Shown: one piece after another, positions 43,065-55,329 of the stretch
Layout of the letters: each line of letters starts with the position of its first letter
How positions within the stretch are numbered: position 1 is the first letter of the stretch
Assembly: GCF_963675165.1 (NCBI RefSeq)
Contig: NC_087385.1
Span: 6,622,912-6,686,911 of the forward strand
DNA from: Halichondria panicea
Lineage: Eukaryota > Porifera > Demospongiae > Suberitida > Halichondriidae
DNA: 64,000 nt
Direction of reading: 5' to 3'
Translations under genes and position numbers: made by a program
Notes under the pieces: generated by a model
Database searches by the model: none
Seen by the model: only the letters and a program-made list of their open reading frames with translations
Told to the model about the DNA's origin: nothing

Positions 43065-46000
43065 ATGAGCCAGTTGAAGACAGAAGAGGCTGGTTTCTCA
43101 CTGGGCTCTGACGCCACTGAGAGTGTCTTTCGCTCTGTGACAGAGGCTGAAGTAAGTCTGGACGAAATGCTGAGCCTCGCTTGTCGCCAGGGGAAACAAG
43201 ACATAGTCGAACTGCTGTTGGAGAGCGGAGCGAATGTGAATCATCGCAATAAAGCCGGGAACACCCCCCTTCTGGAAGCCTGTAGTCAAGGTCATGTGAG
43301 CATTGCCAAATTACTACTCGATCGGCATGCCGATATAGACGCACCTACGGAGACTACCTTCGACAGTGCCCTCACCTGGGCCTGCACGCTCGGGAACATC
43401 GATATTGTTACCATTCTCCTTGAGCATAAAGCCAATGTTGAGCACCGCACGAAAGACGGATGCACTGCACTTATGTTTGCTGCCCTAGCCGGCCACGAGA
43501 AAGTTGCTCGGCTCCTACTGGACCACAAGGCCAAGATCAATGTCGAGTCAGACAGCAACAAGGATAGCCCTCTCACCTTTGCCTGTTGGAAAGGCCATCA
43601 GAAGGTGGTGAAGCTGTTCCTCGAGCGAAAGGCCAATATTGAGCATCGTACAAAGGAGGGTTTCAGTCCTCTGATGTTTGCTGCTTTGGGGGGGCACACT
43701 CAGGTTGCAGAGCTGCTCTTGAAGCACAAGGCCGAGGTGAACACCCCAAGTGGGAGTAACAACGATATCCCCTTGACGAGTGCCTGCTGGAAGGGTCACC
43801 ATCAGGTGGTCCGGCTACTCTTGCAGCATAGCTCTGATATTGAGCACCGGACCAAGGACGGATGCACTCCACTCATGCTGGCTGCTAGGTTGGTTTATGT
43901 GTAGTGATATAGCTCACATTTCACTAGATACTGTCGTGTTATGACTCATCCGTCATCCCTTAGTGCAGTGTTAATTGAGTTACTGTTGTGGCCTTTAGAA
44001 CACTCAAAGGATAGACATGTTTAGTTAAGCACTGTGTGAGTTTCAGATATCCATTTGTTGGATAGTGCAGTCATTAAGTGTGGGATGTTGTAGTTGCCCT
44101 AAACAACTAGAGCTGCATTACAGTCATGCTTTGGTACTAGTGGGTGTGGTACTTGTTGAGCCCCAGGTCATTGTTGGCAGTGGAGTGTCAACACAGACAT
44201 TCTTGGTTAGGTATCATCACCTGTGTTCAGGTACACAGTAGCCAGTTCATGTCCCTCATTGAAAGTGGCAGAGAGGATCAAAGCTTAGATTATAATCAAT
44301 GTTTTGATTTTGCTTTATAGACATTTTGAGAAAGTTGTGCGTACAGCATTTTGATGTTTGCACATTTGTATTGTCTTTATTGTCGATTCCCACACCCACA
44401 CCACACACATACCACACACACACACCACACACACACACACCACACACACACACCACACACACACACACCACACACACAGGGAAGGCCATCTCTCTGTTGC
44501 CAAGCTGCTCCTAGAGCACAATGCCAAGGTGAACGTGCCCTCAGGGAGTGAGAACAACATTCCCCTGACACTGGCGTGTTGGAAGGGCCATCGCGATGTG
44601 GTGGACCTGCTGTTGGACAATGCCTCCAACATTGAGCACCAGAACAAGGCCGGATGCACACCTCTCATGCTCGCAGCAAGGTGTGTGTGGCTTATAGTGG
44701 GTGTGGTTTATAGTGGGTGTGGCTTATACATAGGATGTGCAATATACAGTGGATGCACACAGGCCCATTTCAGAAGACTGCTTTCACAGGCTGTGATGTG
44801 TCATACTTTCGTTCTCCTGACATACAAAAAATGTACAGTGATGAATACTTTATTGCTGAGCCGTGTCCCCCAAAAATGTTCTGATAACTACACGTTGTTT
44901 TGACAGTACCGTTATAATTATGTAATTATGTCGGTCATTTGTCTAATAAATTATTATAATTTTAGTCCAAGCTTGTTGTAAGAAATGGCAAATTTAGGCC
45001 CGAAACACGTAGCTATAATTATGACAATTTCTTATTTGTAGTGATGTGGTGGCCAACTTACTCTATCTTGTGTGTAACAGCCAGTGCACTTCCTGTCCAT
45101 GCCATGGTTACTATAATTATGTACCCTCTAACGTTAGGGAGGGTCACCTGAATGCCACCCAGCTGCTACTGGACTCTGCTGCTCAGATCGATGTACCCTC
45201 GGGTAGCAACGATGACACCCCCCTCACCCTTGCTTGTTGGAAGGGCCACGATGACGTCGTGCAGCTGCTCATTGAGCGACTCTCCTCAGTGAACCACCAG
45301 ACCAAGACTGGCTGTACCCCTCTCATGGAGGCAACACGGTTAGTAGGTATTCTTTTAGGATTTTGTCCGCTACAAGTGCGTGAAAATGTGAGTTTCAAAT
45401 ATTAAGGTGGTGGTTGACATGTGTAAGTTAGTACACGTGTACTGCATGTGTGTGTTGCTGATAGACTCAGTGTTGTCTTGTGGAGTGTGTGTCATTTATG
45501 AAGCCTAAGACTGAGGTTGTTTTGTATAGCTTCCTACTACTATTCATGTACAGTACATGCATGCATCCTGGCAGGCTGTGATGTGTCATACTTTCGTTCT
45601 CCTGACTTACAGTGATGAATACTTTATTGCTGAGCCCGTGCAATTTTTTTATTTTTTTATTTTTTTTTACAGTACATAAATATGTATAATTATTTTTCGC
45701 ACAATTTTTAACAGCTACATGTATATATATTTATACACCAATGTTTCTGTAGGGAGGGTCATGTGGGTGTGGCCAGACTGCTGCTCGAGGCGGGGGCAGA
45801 TGTGGAGACACCAGACAACTATGGCCAGAGTCCATTCTTCATGGCCTGTTGGAAAGGTCACGCCGTCGTGGCCGCACTCTTGCTTGAGTATGACGCTAAC
45901 AAGGACTGCCGCACTAAGACAGGGATCACACCCCTCTTCCAGGTGAGACCACACCCACTCCTAGTAGGAGTGCTTGCATTGTGTGGTATTATTGTTCGTA

Positions 46001-49000
46001 GTGTTTGCAGATGTTCCTATAGATAGCACAAAGGAAAGGAAATTACTGTAACATTGTGATTCGCAATAATATTAGTGTTCATGTTATCTAATGTGAGGTC
46101 GGTGGTGATAGACTCAGTGTTGTCGTGTGGAGTGTGTTATTTATGAAGCCTAAGACTGAGGTTATTAGTTTTGTTCTGTAGCTTCCTACTACTATAACTG
46201 TTACATGCATGCATCCTGGCAGGCTGTGATGTGTCATACTTTCGTTCTCCTGACTTACAGTGATGAATACTTTATTGCTGAGCCTGCACAATATGTGCTA
46301 CGTGTGTCACTAATTATTGCAACTATGTGTACAATGTGACATCCCCCAGGCTTGCCGGGAGAACCATGTGGATGTGGTGAAGCTCCTCCTGGACTACGGC
46401 TGCAACTCTAGCACTCCATTCCCCAACAGCAGGTGACCTCACTAGCCCTGCCATTGCCTCCTGACCATGTGCTTAGAGAACTGCCCGTGTAGCGGCTACT
46501 CTCTGACTCTCTGACAATAGCATTTTGCTGCATTTTGTATGAGTATATAGTTAACTGTACCAGTCAAATTAATAGTTAAACTGATAAGAGTGGCGGTTAC
46601 AAATCCTCGGTGTTCTGCTTTGTGCTTATACCCCATCCCCTCTATTACCCCCCAGGGAGTGTCCTTTGACCCTTGCCGCTGAGAAGGGCTACACTGATCT
46701 GGCAGAGCTGCTCCTTGCACGTGGTGCCAATGTTGAGACCCGCACTAAGAAGGGATGCTCACCTTTCTTCCTGGCCTGCAAAGAAGGCTTCACTGGGATC
46801 TCCATCATGCTTGCCAATAGCGGGGCCAGCATTGAGGTGAGAGTAATGGTCATCACTGCCACTTGTGCTACAACACTGTATATCGATCTTTATGCGTTAT
46901 TCATTTACATAATTATATCTGAAAGCTTTATACATGCATGCATCCTGACAGGCTGTGATGTGTCATACTTTCGTTCTCCTGACTTACAGTGATGAGTACT
47001 TTATTGCTGAGCCTGCACAATATGCGCTACGTGTGCATAATTATTGTACACAAACTAATATGTGTACTACATGTATGTGTACTATGACCTCATTCCCAGG
47101 CTCCTGACCAGCGAGGCACCACCCCTCTGCTAGCTGCCTATAAGAACGGCTGTGTGGAGGTAGTGGAATGGCTACTGGCTCATGTGGCACACCTGCCCTC
47201 AGATCAGGACTGCCAGAAGGCTCTCATGTCCCCCATGCCAGCCGACACTGATCTACTCCCTCAGAGATCAAAGTGCCTTGAGCTGATCATGAAGGTAAGG
47301 TATCTAAAGGCCACCATACACCAGGCAACTTTCAGGTAATGTGTTGCTTACAATGGCTATAGGCAGCAGATTACCTGAAAGTTGCCTGGTAGCCTTTAAG
47401 AAACTAATATGGATGGCCCCACCTTGTTAGATGCACTCTTCAAGTTATGTAACTTCTGTTGCAGTCAGCCACATTCATGTGTGTGCTACTACTGGGGCTT
47501 TGGAGCGGGAGGTAGGTCGGGACTCCGGCGTGCGCAACACCTATATTTCTTTCGTTTCTGAAGTTCTCAGTAACATAATTATATTGGTGCACTGGTCGGG
47601 ACTCCGACTTACTGGCTAGGACTCTAGCTTGCGCAGAAGGTCGGGACGCCGGCCGAATTTTTTTTTTTTAACTTAGTTTGCATGATCATAGATAGATAAT
47701 GGAGAGGGATTGAAAACAGAAGTTAAAACATCCAACTAAATATGCTGTACACATGTGATTGAGCTGCTCAACTGATTGTTATAATCATAGAAACCGCTTT
47801 ATTTATTATTTAGGCTAAAAAAGCCCGTGAGCAGGCAGCCCTCAAGAATGCTCAGAGTCTCTTTGAGGAGCTGGATGCTGAGAGGGAGAAGAAAGAGACC
47901 AAAAAGAAGGCAGCTGCCAAGAAAAGGGACAAGCGGAAACAAAAGAAGAGGAATCAACAAGCAGAGAAAGTGGAGGCTCTGGTGAGTTGAATACTAGGCA
48001 TAGGGGGGAGGGCTGTAAACGTGTGTGTGTGTGTTTGCCTGTACAGCCATTGCGCTCTCTAACTGTTCCCTGGTTTTGTAGTGTTGTGATGACGAGGAGG
48101 AAGGTGATCAGGAGCAACGTCCAGTAGAGGGACGACAGGACCCAGAGGTCAGAGAGGTCACTGACTCACCACCCACCACCTTTGAACCAGCCTCTCAACC
48201 AGCAGGTATTAACAGCATGTCTGATTGTCATAGTTACATGTACCGTATAGCGGGTAATTTTCAGGGGACAAAATATTCGTTGTTGAGACATTTCGTGGAT
48301 AATATTTTCGTGGTTGGAGCTTGCACTGCAGGTAAAGGTAGGCAAGGTCGCTTCATTCGTGGGTAAAATATTCGTGGTCAGACCTCCAACCACGAAAACC
48401 ACGAATATTTTGCCCCACGAAAATTACCAGCTATACGGTATACTAATCGTTCACTCATAATAATTATTGATTGATACCTAATACACACAGAAGCCACAGC
48501 TGCTCATTCTTCAACTGGTCCCAGTACCAACAAGAAGACACGCAAAAAAAGCAAGAAAAAATCGAAGGCCAATCAGGCGCAAGAATCTAATCATGTGACC
48601 CTGGTCCCTCCCACTCCGTCTGGCTACCTCAGTGACTCTGCTGACTCACTGGAGTTCCATGATGCTCAGAGTGAGCTGCCAGGTGGGTGTCTGTAGTAGT
48701 AGCTTCTGTTACAATTATTTTTTCAAAAGTGGTCCATTTTAATTGCTAACCCTAACTTTTGAGTGGCATTTTCACAAAAAAAACTTACAAATTGAACAGC
48801 AAATATCTATTCAACTAACTTAATGTTCATGTACTAGTACTCATGTACACGTAATTGTTAAAACATGTGTCCAAGTATTTAAAAGTATTTTTCTTGGTTG
48901 CAGATTACCGATCTGTAGAATATGCTCCTCCCAAGCCAGCGAGTGACGAGCTCAGTTCCTCTCAGGATTCTGTCAAAGAAACAGCTGTCTTCAAGCAGGA

Positions 49001-52000
49001 CACACACCCACTCTCCAGGCAGCAACCCACTCCTAGGCAACCATCGAAGCTGGCTCCTCAGATCAAGCTGCAGCGATCGCTAAAAGCCGTGGAAAAGCAA
49101 ATCTCAGATAAGGTCAAGTCTTCCCTGCCCTCGAAGAATCAGAAAGATATTCGATCCAGCTCTAAATCTCAACCTTTTAAAGCCAGGACAAAACCAGTCT
49201 CCCCTTCAACGACGAATGTGCCCCCGATAACCATTGCCACACAAGGAGCAGTGTCCAACAGTATGCCAACCTCAAGCCACTCCAAAACCAAATCCCATGC
49301 CTCTAGTTCGGCCGACGCAGCTACTGTTGTTGCTAAGAACAGAGCCACTACTCCATTGGCTCACAGGGAAGAGTGTGCTTCAAGTAGCAACACTCCGAAG
49401 AAACAAGGGCAGAGGGCAGCTGGTAGTGGGGAGCAGACCAACAAGGCGCTTCATGTTCAGCCATCACGCTCAACAAGAGATGATCGCACTGCAAGTGTCA
49501 GTCCAGCTCCGTCCAATCAGAGCTTCTACGATGATGGTCATGTGACTACTTCACAAGACTCGGCTGATAAGGTATCTGTGGCCCACGATGAGAACGTGTG
49601 GAACACTAGGAATGACTGGGAGGGGATGGACTTGGTCATGCTCTCTAGATACAGCACTGATGATGACAAGATCCGTGAGTGTGTGTAACTGCAGTGTACA
49701 TACATGTACATGCATTCTTAAGCTCTGTACTAACAGCTGGTACAATTATATGTTGTACATGGCGTATGGTGCTTATGTATTTCGGTTGTTACTTGGTGTA
49801 AATATGCTGTCTAAGCAAATGTACAGTACGTAGTCATGTGAGTGGTTTAGTCTACATGTATGTGTTTGTGATACAGCATGCTCTACTGTACAGCCATGTA
49901 ACCACATACACCATCTGTTTTGCCTCAGGGTCTCAAAAGCTTCAGGCTGCTGCTGCTGCTCAGACGTACACACCGGCCACTCGTCCCAGCTCCACAGCTG
50001 CATTCCCCACCCCCACCACCCACGCCACCACCCACTCACACTCCACACCTGTCACAAGTGGCGGCTCCACAGTCTCGTCCACTTCACAGAGCTGGCATGA
50101 GGTGACCCGGACAACACGCACTGTGCAGCTGACTGTATCCAATAATCTTGTGGGTAGGATTATCGGACGTGGTGGATCCAAGATCAACAATATTCAGGTG
50201 AGCACTGAAACACTAGATCAGTTAGTCACATGATTATAATGTGTATAGTGGTACTAGGCAGTGATGCTTCAAACTTTCGTTCTCCTGAAATAATTGACTG
50301 AGAAATTTTAATTTCTGAGCCGTATACCACAAGTATGTACATATTTCATTATCATGGCTTCAATCAACTGTACTGCTAGTAATGGTATCTATGGTCTGTA
50401 TCCAGGATGCATCTGGTGCCCACATCAACGTGTCTAGAAACATCCCCAAGTCCACTGACCGACTCATCACCATCAGGGTGAGCTCAACCACCATTGCTTG
50501 CTTAGCAGGTTCTTTAAAATGTGCAGCTTTCTAAATGCATCACCTTCCATTGCATCACCTTCTCCCCACCCACGGTCTGTAGTGCCATACTATATGGATT
50601 CACTTTGAGTAGACAAATCTCATAACTAATTCTTCTGCCATGTTAGGTTTGTTTGGGTGAAACTACAAACCTCCCAGTCATTCTTAACACTACCCACGAG
50701 CTGTGATTATCATATTGTAGTCTACATTATTATTTTGGACTTTAGGCCTGTTCTTTTTTGATAATTCAAGTGTTTTGTTTCCCCGTCATGTAGGGGACAC
50801 AGCGATCCATCACTCGGGCCAAGGAGTTGATTGATGAGGCTCTGAGCACACCAGAGGGGGGTGCTCTCATATCAGCCACACCCTCTCCCGTCCCTTCTAT
50901 AGATGGTGACGTCCGTCTCACACCCTCACACACCTCACAGCTGCAACGCTCCGTGTCACCAGCTACACAGCCTCCCAAGAGGAAGTATGTCAATGTGGTC
51001 CCCACCACCGTCACGTCCCCCTCATCAAGCCACGCCTCCCTCACCACCACTGTCTCCGAGACTAGTCAGTACATATCCACAGAGATATCCTCTTCGATAA
51101 ACACTCTCTCTCCATCTGAAGCAATGGCTGATAAATCGTGCAGCTTAGCCGACAAGTCTGCTAAACTAAATGCTTGGTCTCATGATAGTGGAGGTGGGTC
51201 GTTCGCTGCAGTGGCTGCTAACTCAGGCTCCACCCACCTTGATGATAGACCACACCTACTAAGACCGTCGTCATCCATGAGCTCCACAAATAGAGCTGAT
51301 ATTCGGGAGAGTGACTTTGCTGAAGACCTTGAATCCAACACAGACTTTCCTCCGCTGCTTGCAAGATCGCACTCTGACCCTCAAATGAACACCGAGGAAC
51401 AGACTAAAGAAGGCGACAAAGACAAAGCAAAGGAGACTCAATCTCTGGGATTACAGATATCTAAATTCCCGATGGCTAACAAGCTCCCACCCAATCGTTC
51501 CTTCTCCCCAACTATGGCCTCCATCGATGCCGTTAGCCCGCAGAAGACAGAGCCACCACCATCCAGTGTGCCGGTGGTGGAGAAAGTGCCGTTTTCCTCG
51601 CCTGGTTCAGAAGACACAGAAGAAGTGATTGAAGAGGTGGCACACACCACCACGCCCTTCAGAGGACCTTCTAAATCAGACGGACAAGTGGTCGGGCTAG
51701 CAGCAATTGAGAAGACTGAGAGACACAGACAGGTGGGTGGGTCATACCAGTGTGCCAAATTATAAGTCTCTTCTTTGAGAAATTTCTCATGCTCTAGGAT
51801 GTGTGTTTGGTCTTTGTGAGATGTGTGAACTCAATGTTTCTGTCTGATATCTGCAGCATCGTGTGTCCCTTCCTGCCAAACCTCTTGCCACTGACAATGA
51901 CCCTTCGTCTGATATTCCCTCTGACCTCCCGGGCCGTGGTAACTACGGTGCCATTGGTCCACCCCCTCGCAGAATAAGCATCCCCTCGTCATTTGGTGGG

Positions 52001-54740
52001 CAGATGTCTCCATCACGGAAACTATCCTATGGTGAGCTAACATGTCATCCTCCACATTGCTGTGTGAGTGGGCGTGTTGTGTAATACTGCATGTGATCTC
52101 ACCACTGTGTTAATGTGTCAGGGCCGTAATATTTCAGTGGCTTTTCTTGTGTTTGACTTTGACTCATAATTACTAGGTTAACGTGTATAGTTGTATCAGA
52201 GTGTGACGCTCTGTATCCATGCACACCCACACACCCACACAGCTGGCCTCCCTCAGTTCAGACAGTTTCCCAACTCTCTGGAGAATCTGGGAGAGAATGA
52301 CTCGCTCCAACAGCCACCACCTGGCAGCCCCCACCCTCCTCAAGAAGGGGTGTGGTTTCCTGAACCTAGCGGACCCAGGGAGAGAAGCTTCTCGTGGGCA
52401 GGACAGAATGTGAGTTGAGCAGTAATAGTACACTGTGTGTCCTTTCGCGTGATTTGAGTAGGTTTGATCATCATAGCATGTCTAGCTTAGTAACAATGTC
52501 TCTTGCATGGGATATAGTTCCAGTCACGGGTTGTACATTGCCAGCACTTTGTCTGTGGTGAAGCTTTGTTTGTGTAGTCGGTACTTTGTAGCGTGTTATT
52601 ATACAACATGATTAGATTGCTTGGTTATTAGTGTTAGGCCAAACTGATAAGTAGTGTATTTGAATATATCGGCTATTTTGATTCTGAATAATAAGAACCT
52701 GATACGTGTACTATTCTGTCTGATGATATTACCCCCCCTCCTTGCAGTTCCATGGCCCCCCACCATTCCAACACCCCCCACAAGGGCCGTTCCCTCACAA
52801 ACTACACCACCACCACCCAAAACCTGACCACTCCTTCTCTCCTCGCTCGTCCCCCGGCCCTCACCATCGCGACGTTGCTCATTCACAAGGTGTGTACGGA
52901 GCTATCGGCAGCAGCGTGCCCTCCACACATGCCACAAAATCACACTCTCTCCCCAACCCTCACACCCCACCCCCTTATCCACACTTGTTCAATCGGGCCG
53001 AGATGTGGATGCATTCGCAACCAGTTGCAATGGGACAAAATCGTCAACCCAATACCTACGGCTTCCCCCCTCCGAGACCACCCCCTCATTTCCACCCGCA
53101 ACCTTTCCCCTCTCCTGGACCCCCCATGGGGTTCAACCCAGGGCCCAAACCACTCGGTAATCATAGACCAGTCAGACACAGTTTCAACCACGATGAGAAC
53201 CAAGGAGGTGGTCACTGGGGGGGCAAGAGATGGTCTGTACCAGGGTACAGTTCCTTCCCGAGGCCTGCCGTACCCATCTGGGGTCAGCCCCCGCCTGGTC
53301 ATGCTCCACTGATGCCTGAGCAACACGGAGACAATCTTTTCCTGAGTGGCAATGGGTCATTATCTGTAGGTGATCCATGGAGTTCTTCGTGGTCTAATCT
53401 CTCCACTGTATCGACTGCACCGACACCTCGCCAGGCTCCGCCCACTTCCTCTCAACCTCCGATCCATTATCCAGTGAGCTCCTCATCTTCGAAGGTGATT
53501 GGGTCTGCACCAGCTGAGTCGTGGTTGAGCAGCTCAGCTGAGAGTGAAGGATCTGAGCCGTGCGTGGGAGGAGATCTGGGACAACTGTTGAAGAGCCTGG
53601 ACATCAGTGATGAGCATGTTCGTGCCCTCAAGGTAAGTGTCATAATGGATGGCTGTGTGTTACATTTAAAACCCAAGAGGCTATTTTGACTTTGTAGTGG
53701 GGACTGTGTATTGCATATCATTGTACCAAATTGTTGATATCTTTTAGGTGGTGGCCCGAATGTGTGTTTTCACACACCCTCGGCTAGAATGCATTAGTTA
53801 TGTAAGTCTTCCTGTTGTGACTCTGATAGAGTGGGCAGTATGAAAACAAGATATTTCTGACACTTTTATCCGCTCTCAAACATTTGCATTAGTAGTGACT
53901 TTTATCAATTTAATAGTCTCTTTTTGTGTATTTATTGCTTGTAGCTGAATTGTGGCCATTTTGTGTGTTCCCCTGACATTGACATTACTCCATCTCCTTA
54001 TATCGTGTGCAGGCCCGGAGACTCAGTCTCCAGCAGCTGCACTCCATGTCAGATGAGGAGTGGAGGAGCCTCAAACTGCCAGTCGTGAGTCCACCACTTA
54101 TCACTGTATATAGCCACTACTCATGATTGCACTATTGACTTACCTCTTTGTCGTGTGCTGCTACATTGCTCTCCATGCGGTTAGCTAGCACCTCCCCCCC
54201 TAAACAAAGAGTGTAGTTTAAACCTTTGTCAGCCATTGTTATGTCTAGCATGTAAGTGGTTGTTACAAACATGCTTGTGTTACACATTCTATCTCTTCAA
54301 CTGAAAGTAATTTGTGATTCTATTTGTCAAACATGTGTACACTTAATCTGATTTGCGTGATAAGTAATTATTTTTTGTTTATCCTCTGACCATATGCACA
54401 TGTTTACTCTGTAGGGTCCACGAGTGAAGCTGATGAATGCTGTCTCCAACATCACTTGTGAGTTGTGGCTCCCTGGCCTCTGCATAGTCTATAAAGCCGG
54501 TAGCTACATATATATATTCCTAAGAGCATAATATTGTATTGCATCATTTACGCCTATAGCATGATGTAACGTTACACCCTGTTTCCCTTGTGAAGACTGT
54601 ACATGTGTAGTGATGTTTGTATCTTAGTGGCGTATATCCCTGCAGTGTCAGGAGATGAGGGCAAGGGGGAGGGGAAGCCACCTCCTGAACAACCCGAGGA
54701 TCGGTCCACAGCCCCCAGTCACTGCACCCTCACAGACTAA
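43065..54740 (+). CDS. ANKHD1: Ankyrin-repeat and KH-domain protein (MASK/ANKHD1 orthologue) with C-terminal SAM-like domain
   Basis: Predicted 1948 aa in 20 exons: 43065-43888, 44480-44680, 45138-45338, 45753-45942, 46350-46432, 46656-46836, 47100-47294, 47814-47981, 48082-48205, 48491-48682, 48904-49674, 49929-50197, 50406-50477, 50794-51732, 51857-52031, 52243-52409, 52748-53632, 54013-54084, 54415-54457 and 54646-54740 (5847 nt). About 15 ankyrin repeats (units such as PLTLACWKGHRDVVDLLL) match the second ankyrin cluster of ANKHD1/ANKRD17. Then come HLPSDQDCQKAL (human QFPSDIECM) and a Lys/Arg/Glu coiled coil (KKARE to KRDKRKQKKRN). One KH domain follows (VGRIIGRGGSKINNIQ, GxxG is GRGG), then disordered Ser/Pro and His/Pro-rich regions. 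The end (LLKSLDISDEHVRALK to VGPRVKLMNAVSNI) looks like a SAM domain. The first ankyrin cluster of vertebrate MASK is absent. Family members are RNA-binding scaffolds acting in Hippo and receptor-kinase signalling. Five introns carry snoRNA-like elements. Confidence 0.9.
44786..44866 (+). ncRNA. Intronic box C/D snoRNA candidate, U59-like, copy a
   Basis: Lies in the 44681-45137 intron of the MASK gene. In order: stem CAC-A-GGC, box C-like GTGATGT, guide ACTTTCGTTCTC, box D' CTGA, a slightly longer spacer than its siblings, box C' GTGATGA, box D CTGA, stem GCC-GTG. The guide is complementary to the 18S rRNA segment AGAACGAAAGT. Box C deviates at its last base from RTGATGA. Confidence 0.65.
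45571..45640 (+). ncRNA. Intronic box C/D snoRNA candidate, U59-like, copy b
   Basis: In the 45339-45752 intron. GCAGGC stem, GTGATGT, ACTTTCGTTCTC guide, CTGA (D'), GTGATGA (C'), TTATTG then CTGA (D), GCC-containing closing strand. Identical core to copy c. Confidence 0.68.
46219..46287 (+). ncRNA. Intronic box C/D snoRNA candidate, U59-like, copy c
   Basis: In the 45943-46349 intron. The perfect terminal stem GCAGGC/GCCTGC encloses GTGATGT, the ACTTTCGTTCTC guide, D' CTGA, C' GTGATGA and D CTGA. This is the best-formed member of the set. Confidence 0.72.
46949..47017 (+). ncRNA. Intronic box C/D snoRNA candidate, U59-like, copy d
   Basis: In the 46837-47099 intron. CAGGC/GCCTG stem, GTGATGT, same guide, D' CTGA, C' GTGATGA followed by G where the siblings have A, D CTGA. 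Confidence 0.68.
47305..47398. repeat. Hairpin-forming inverted repeat (short MITE-like)
   Basis: In the 47295-47813 intron. The left arm CAGGCAACTTTCAGGTAAT is mirrored by ATTACCTGAAAGTTGCCTG; with flanking AAAGGC/GCCTTT the arms are about 28-30 bp, separated by a loop of about 30 bp. No coding content. Confidence 0.85.
48241..48440. mobile_element. MITE related to the element at 5997
   Basis: 200 bp in the MASK intron 48206-48490. Ends TACCGTATAGC and GCTATACGGTA share the terminal 11 bp of the 5997-6226 element. Arms of about 40 bp (continuing GGTAATTTTC and AAAATATTCGTGG) are imperfect inverted repeats. TA flanks. Confidence 0.85.
50251..50327 (+). ncRNA. Intronic box C/D snoRNA candidate, U59-like, diverged copy e
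   Basis: In the 50198-50405 intron, about 3 kb from the others. GGC/GCC stem, GTGATGC, guide AAACTTTCGTTCTC, D' CTGA, then an unrelated second half ending TTTCTGA (D). Only the boxes and the D' guide are conserved with copies a-d, which argues for selection on those parts. Confidence 0.65.
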
Positions 54741-55329
54741 TGACTCTTACCCAGTTCATTTCAGTAGCTAGACAAGAACTTCTTCAACATTGGTCATTAT
54801 AATATAGCCTTAGTTGAGTTGATCCGATGTTTTGCTGGACAGGTACATCAATTTTGTGTCACCTACTCTACCACTAACTGTTTACTTGTTATTGCATTCT
54901 CTCTTATCTTGCTTGATTCAATGTCATGTATTTTGTATGCTTCTTTTTGGAAGTGGATAAATTGATTCTATATCTTGTTCAAGAACATGTTACATGTGAC
55001 TGTGTGGTAACTACTGATAATGTAATGGGTACATGTACTAAAATTGGGCTACTCCTTGAACTGTGTACTCCAATGGCTGATATAATGCAGACTGCACTGG
55101 AAGCCAGCTTATAGTAGGTATGTTATTTGTCTGCTGTATGTTGACAGCTTCATAGTTTGACTGTGTATTGTATTGTGACAATGTTATGTTAGACTCAACA
55201 CAAACATCAAAGTAAGGTTGTTGATAACTGTGGCTTTGTTCAGCTTTGTAGTCCGTAAGTATAAAAGACTCGCAAAACAATTCAATTGTCATTGCATGGA
55301 GTTAAGTTAGCCTATCCTGCCTAGCTAAC
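54741..55329. other. Intergenic region between MASK and Ig-peroxidase
   Basis: MASK 3' UTR and peroxidase promoter. No coding or RNA feature was recognised; both neighbours are on the plus strand. Confidence 0.5.

Noticed and set aside
47500-47660. Repeated GGTCGGGACTCCGG motifs as a possible regulatory cluster
   Set aside because: Three to four short imperfect repeats inside an intron; too little to support a function.
52752-53312. 186-codon frame overlapping the MASK Pro/His-rich exon
   Set aside because: The alternative frame breaks splice phase. The frame starting FHGPPPFQHPP keeps phase with both neighbouring exons.
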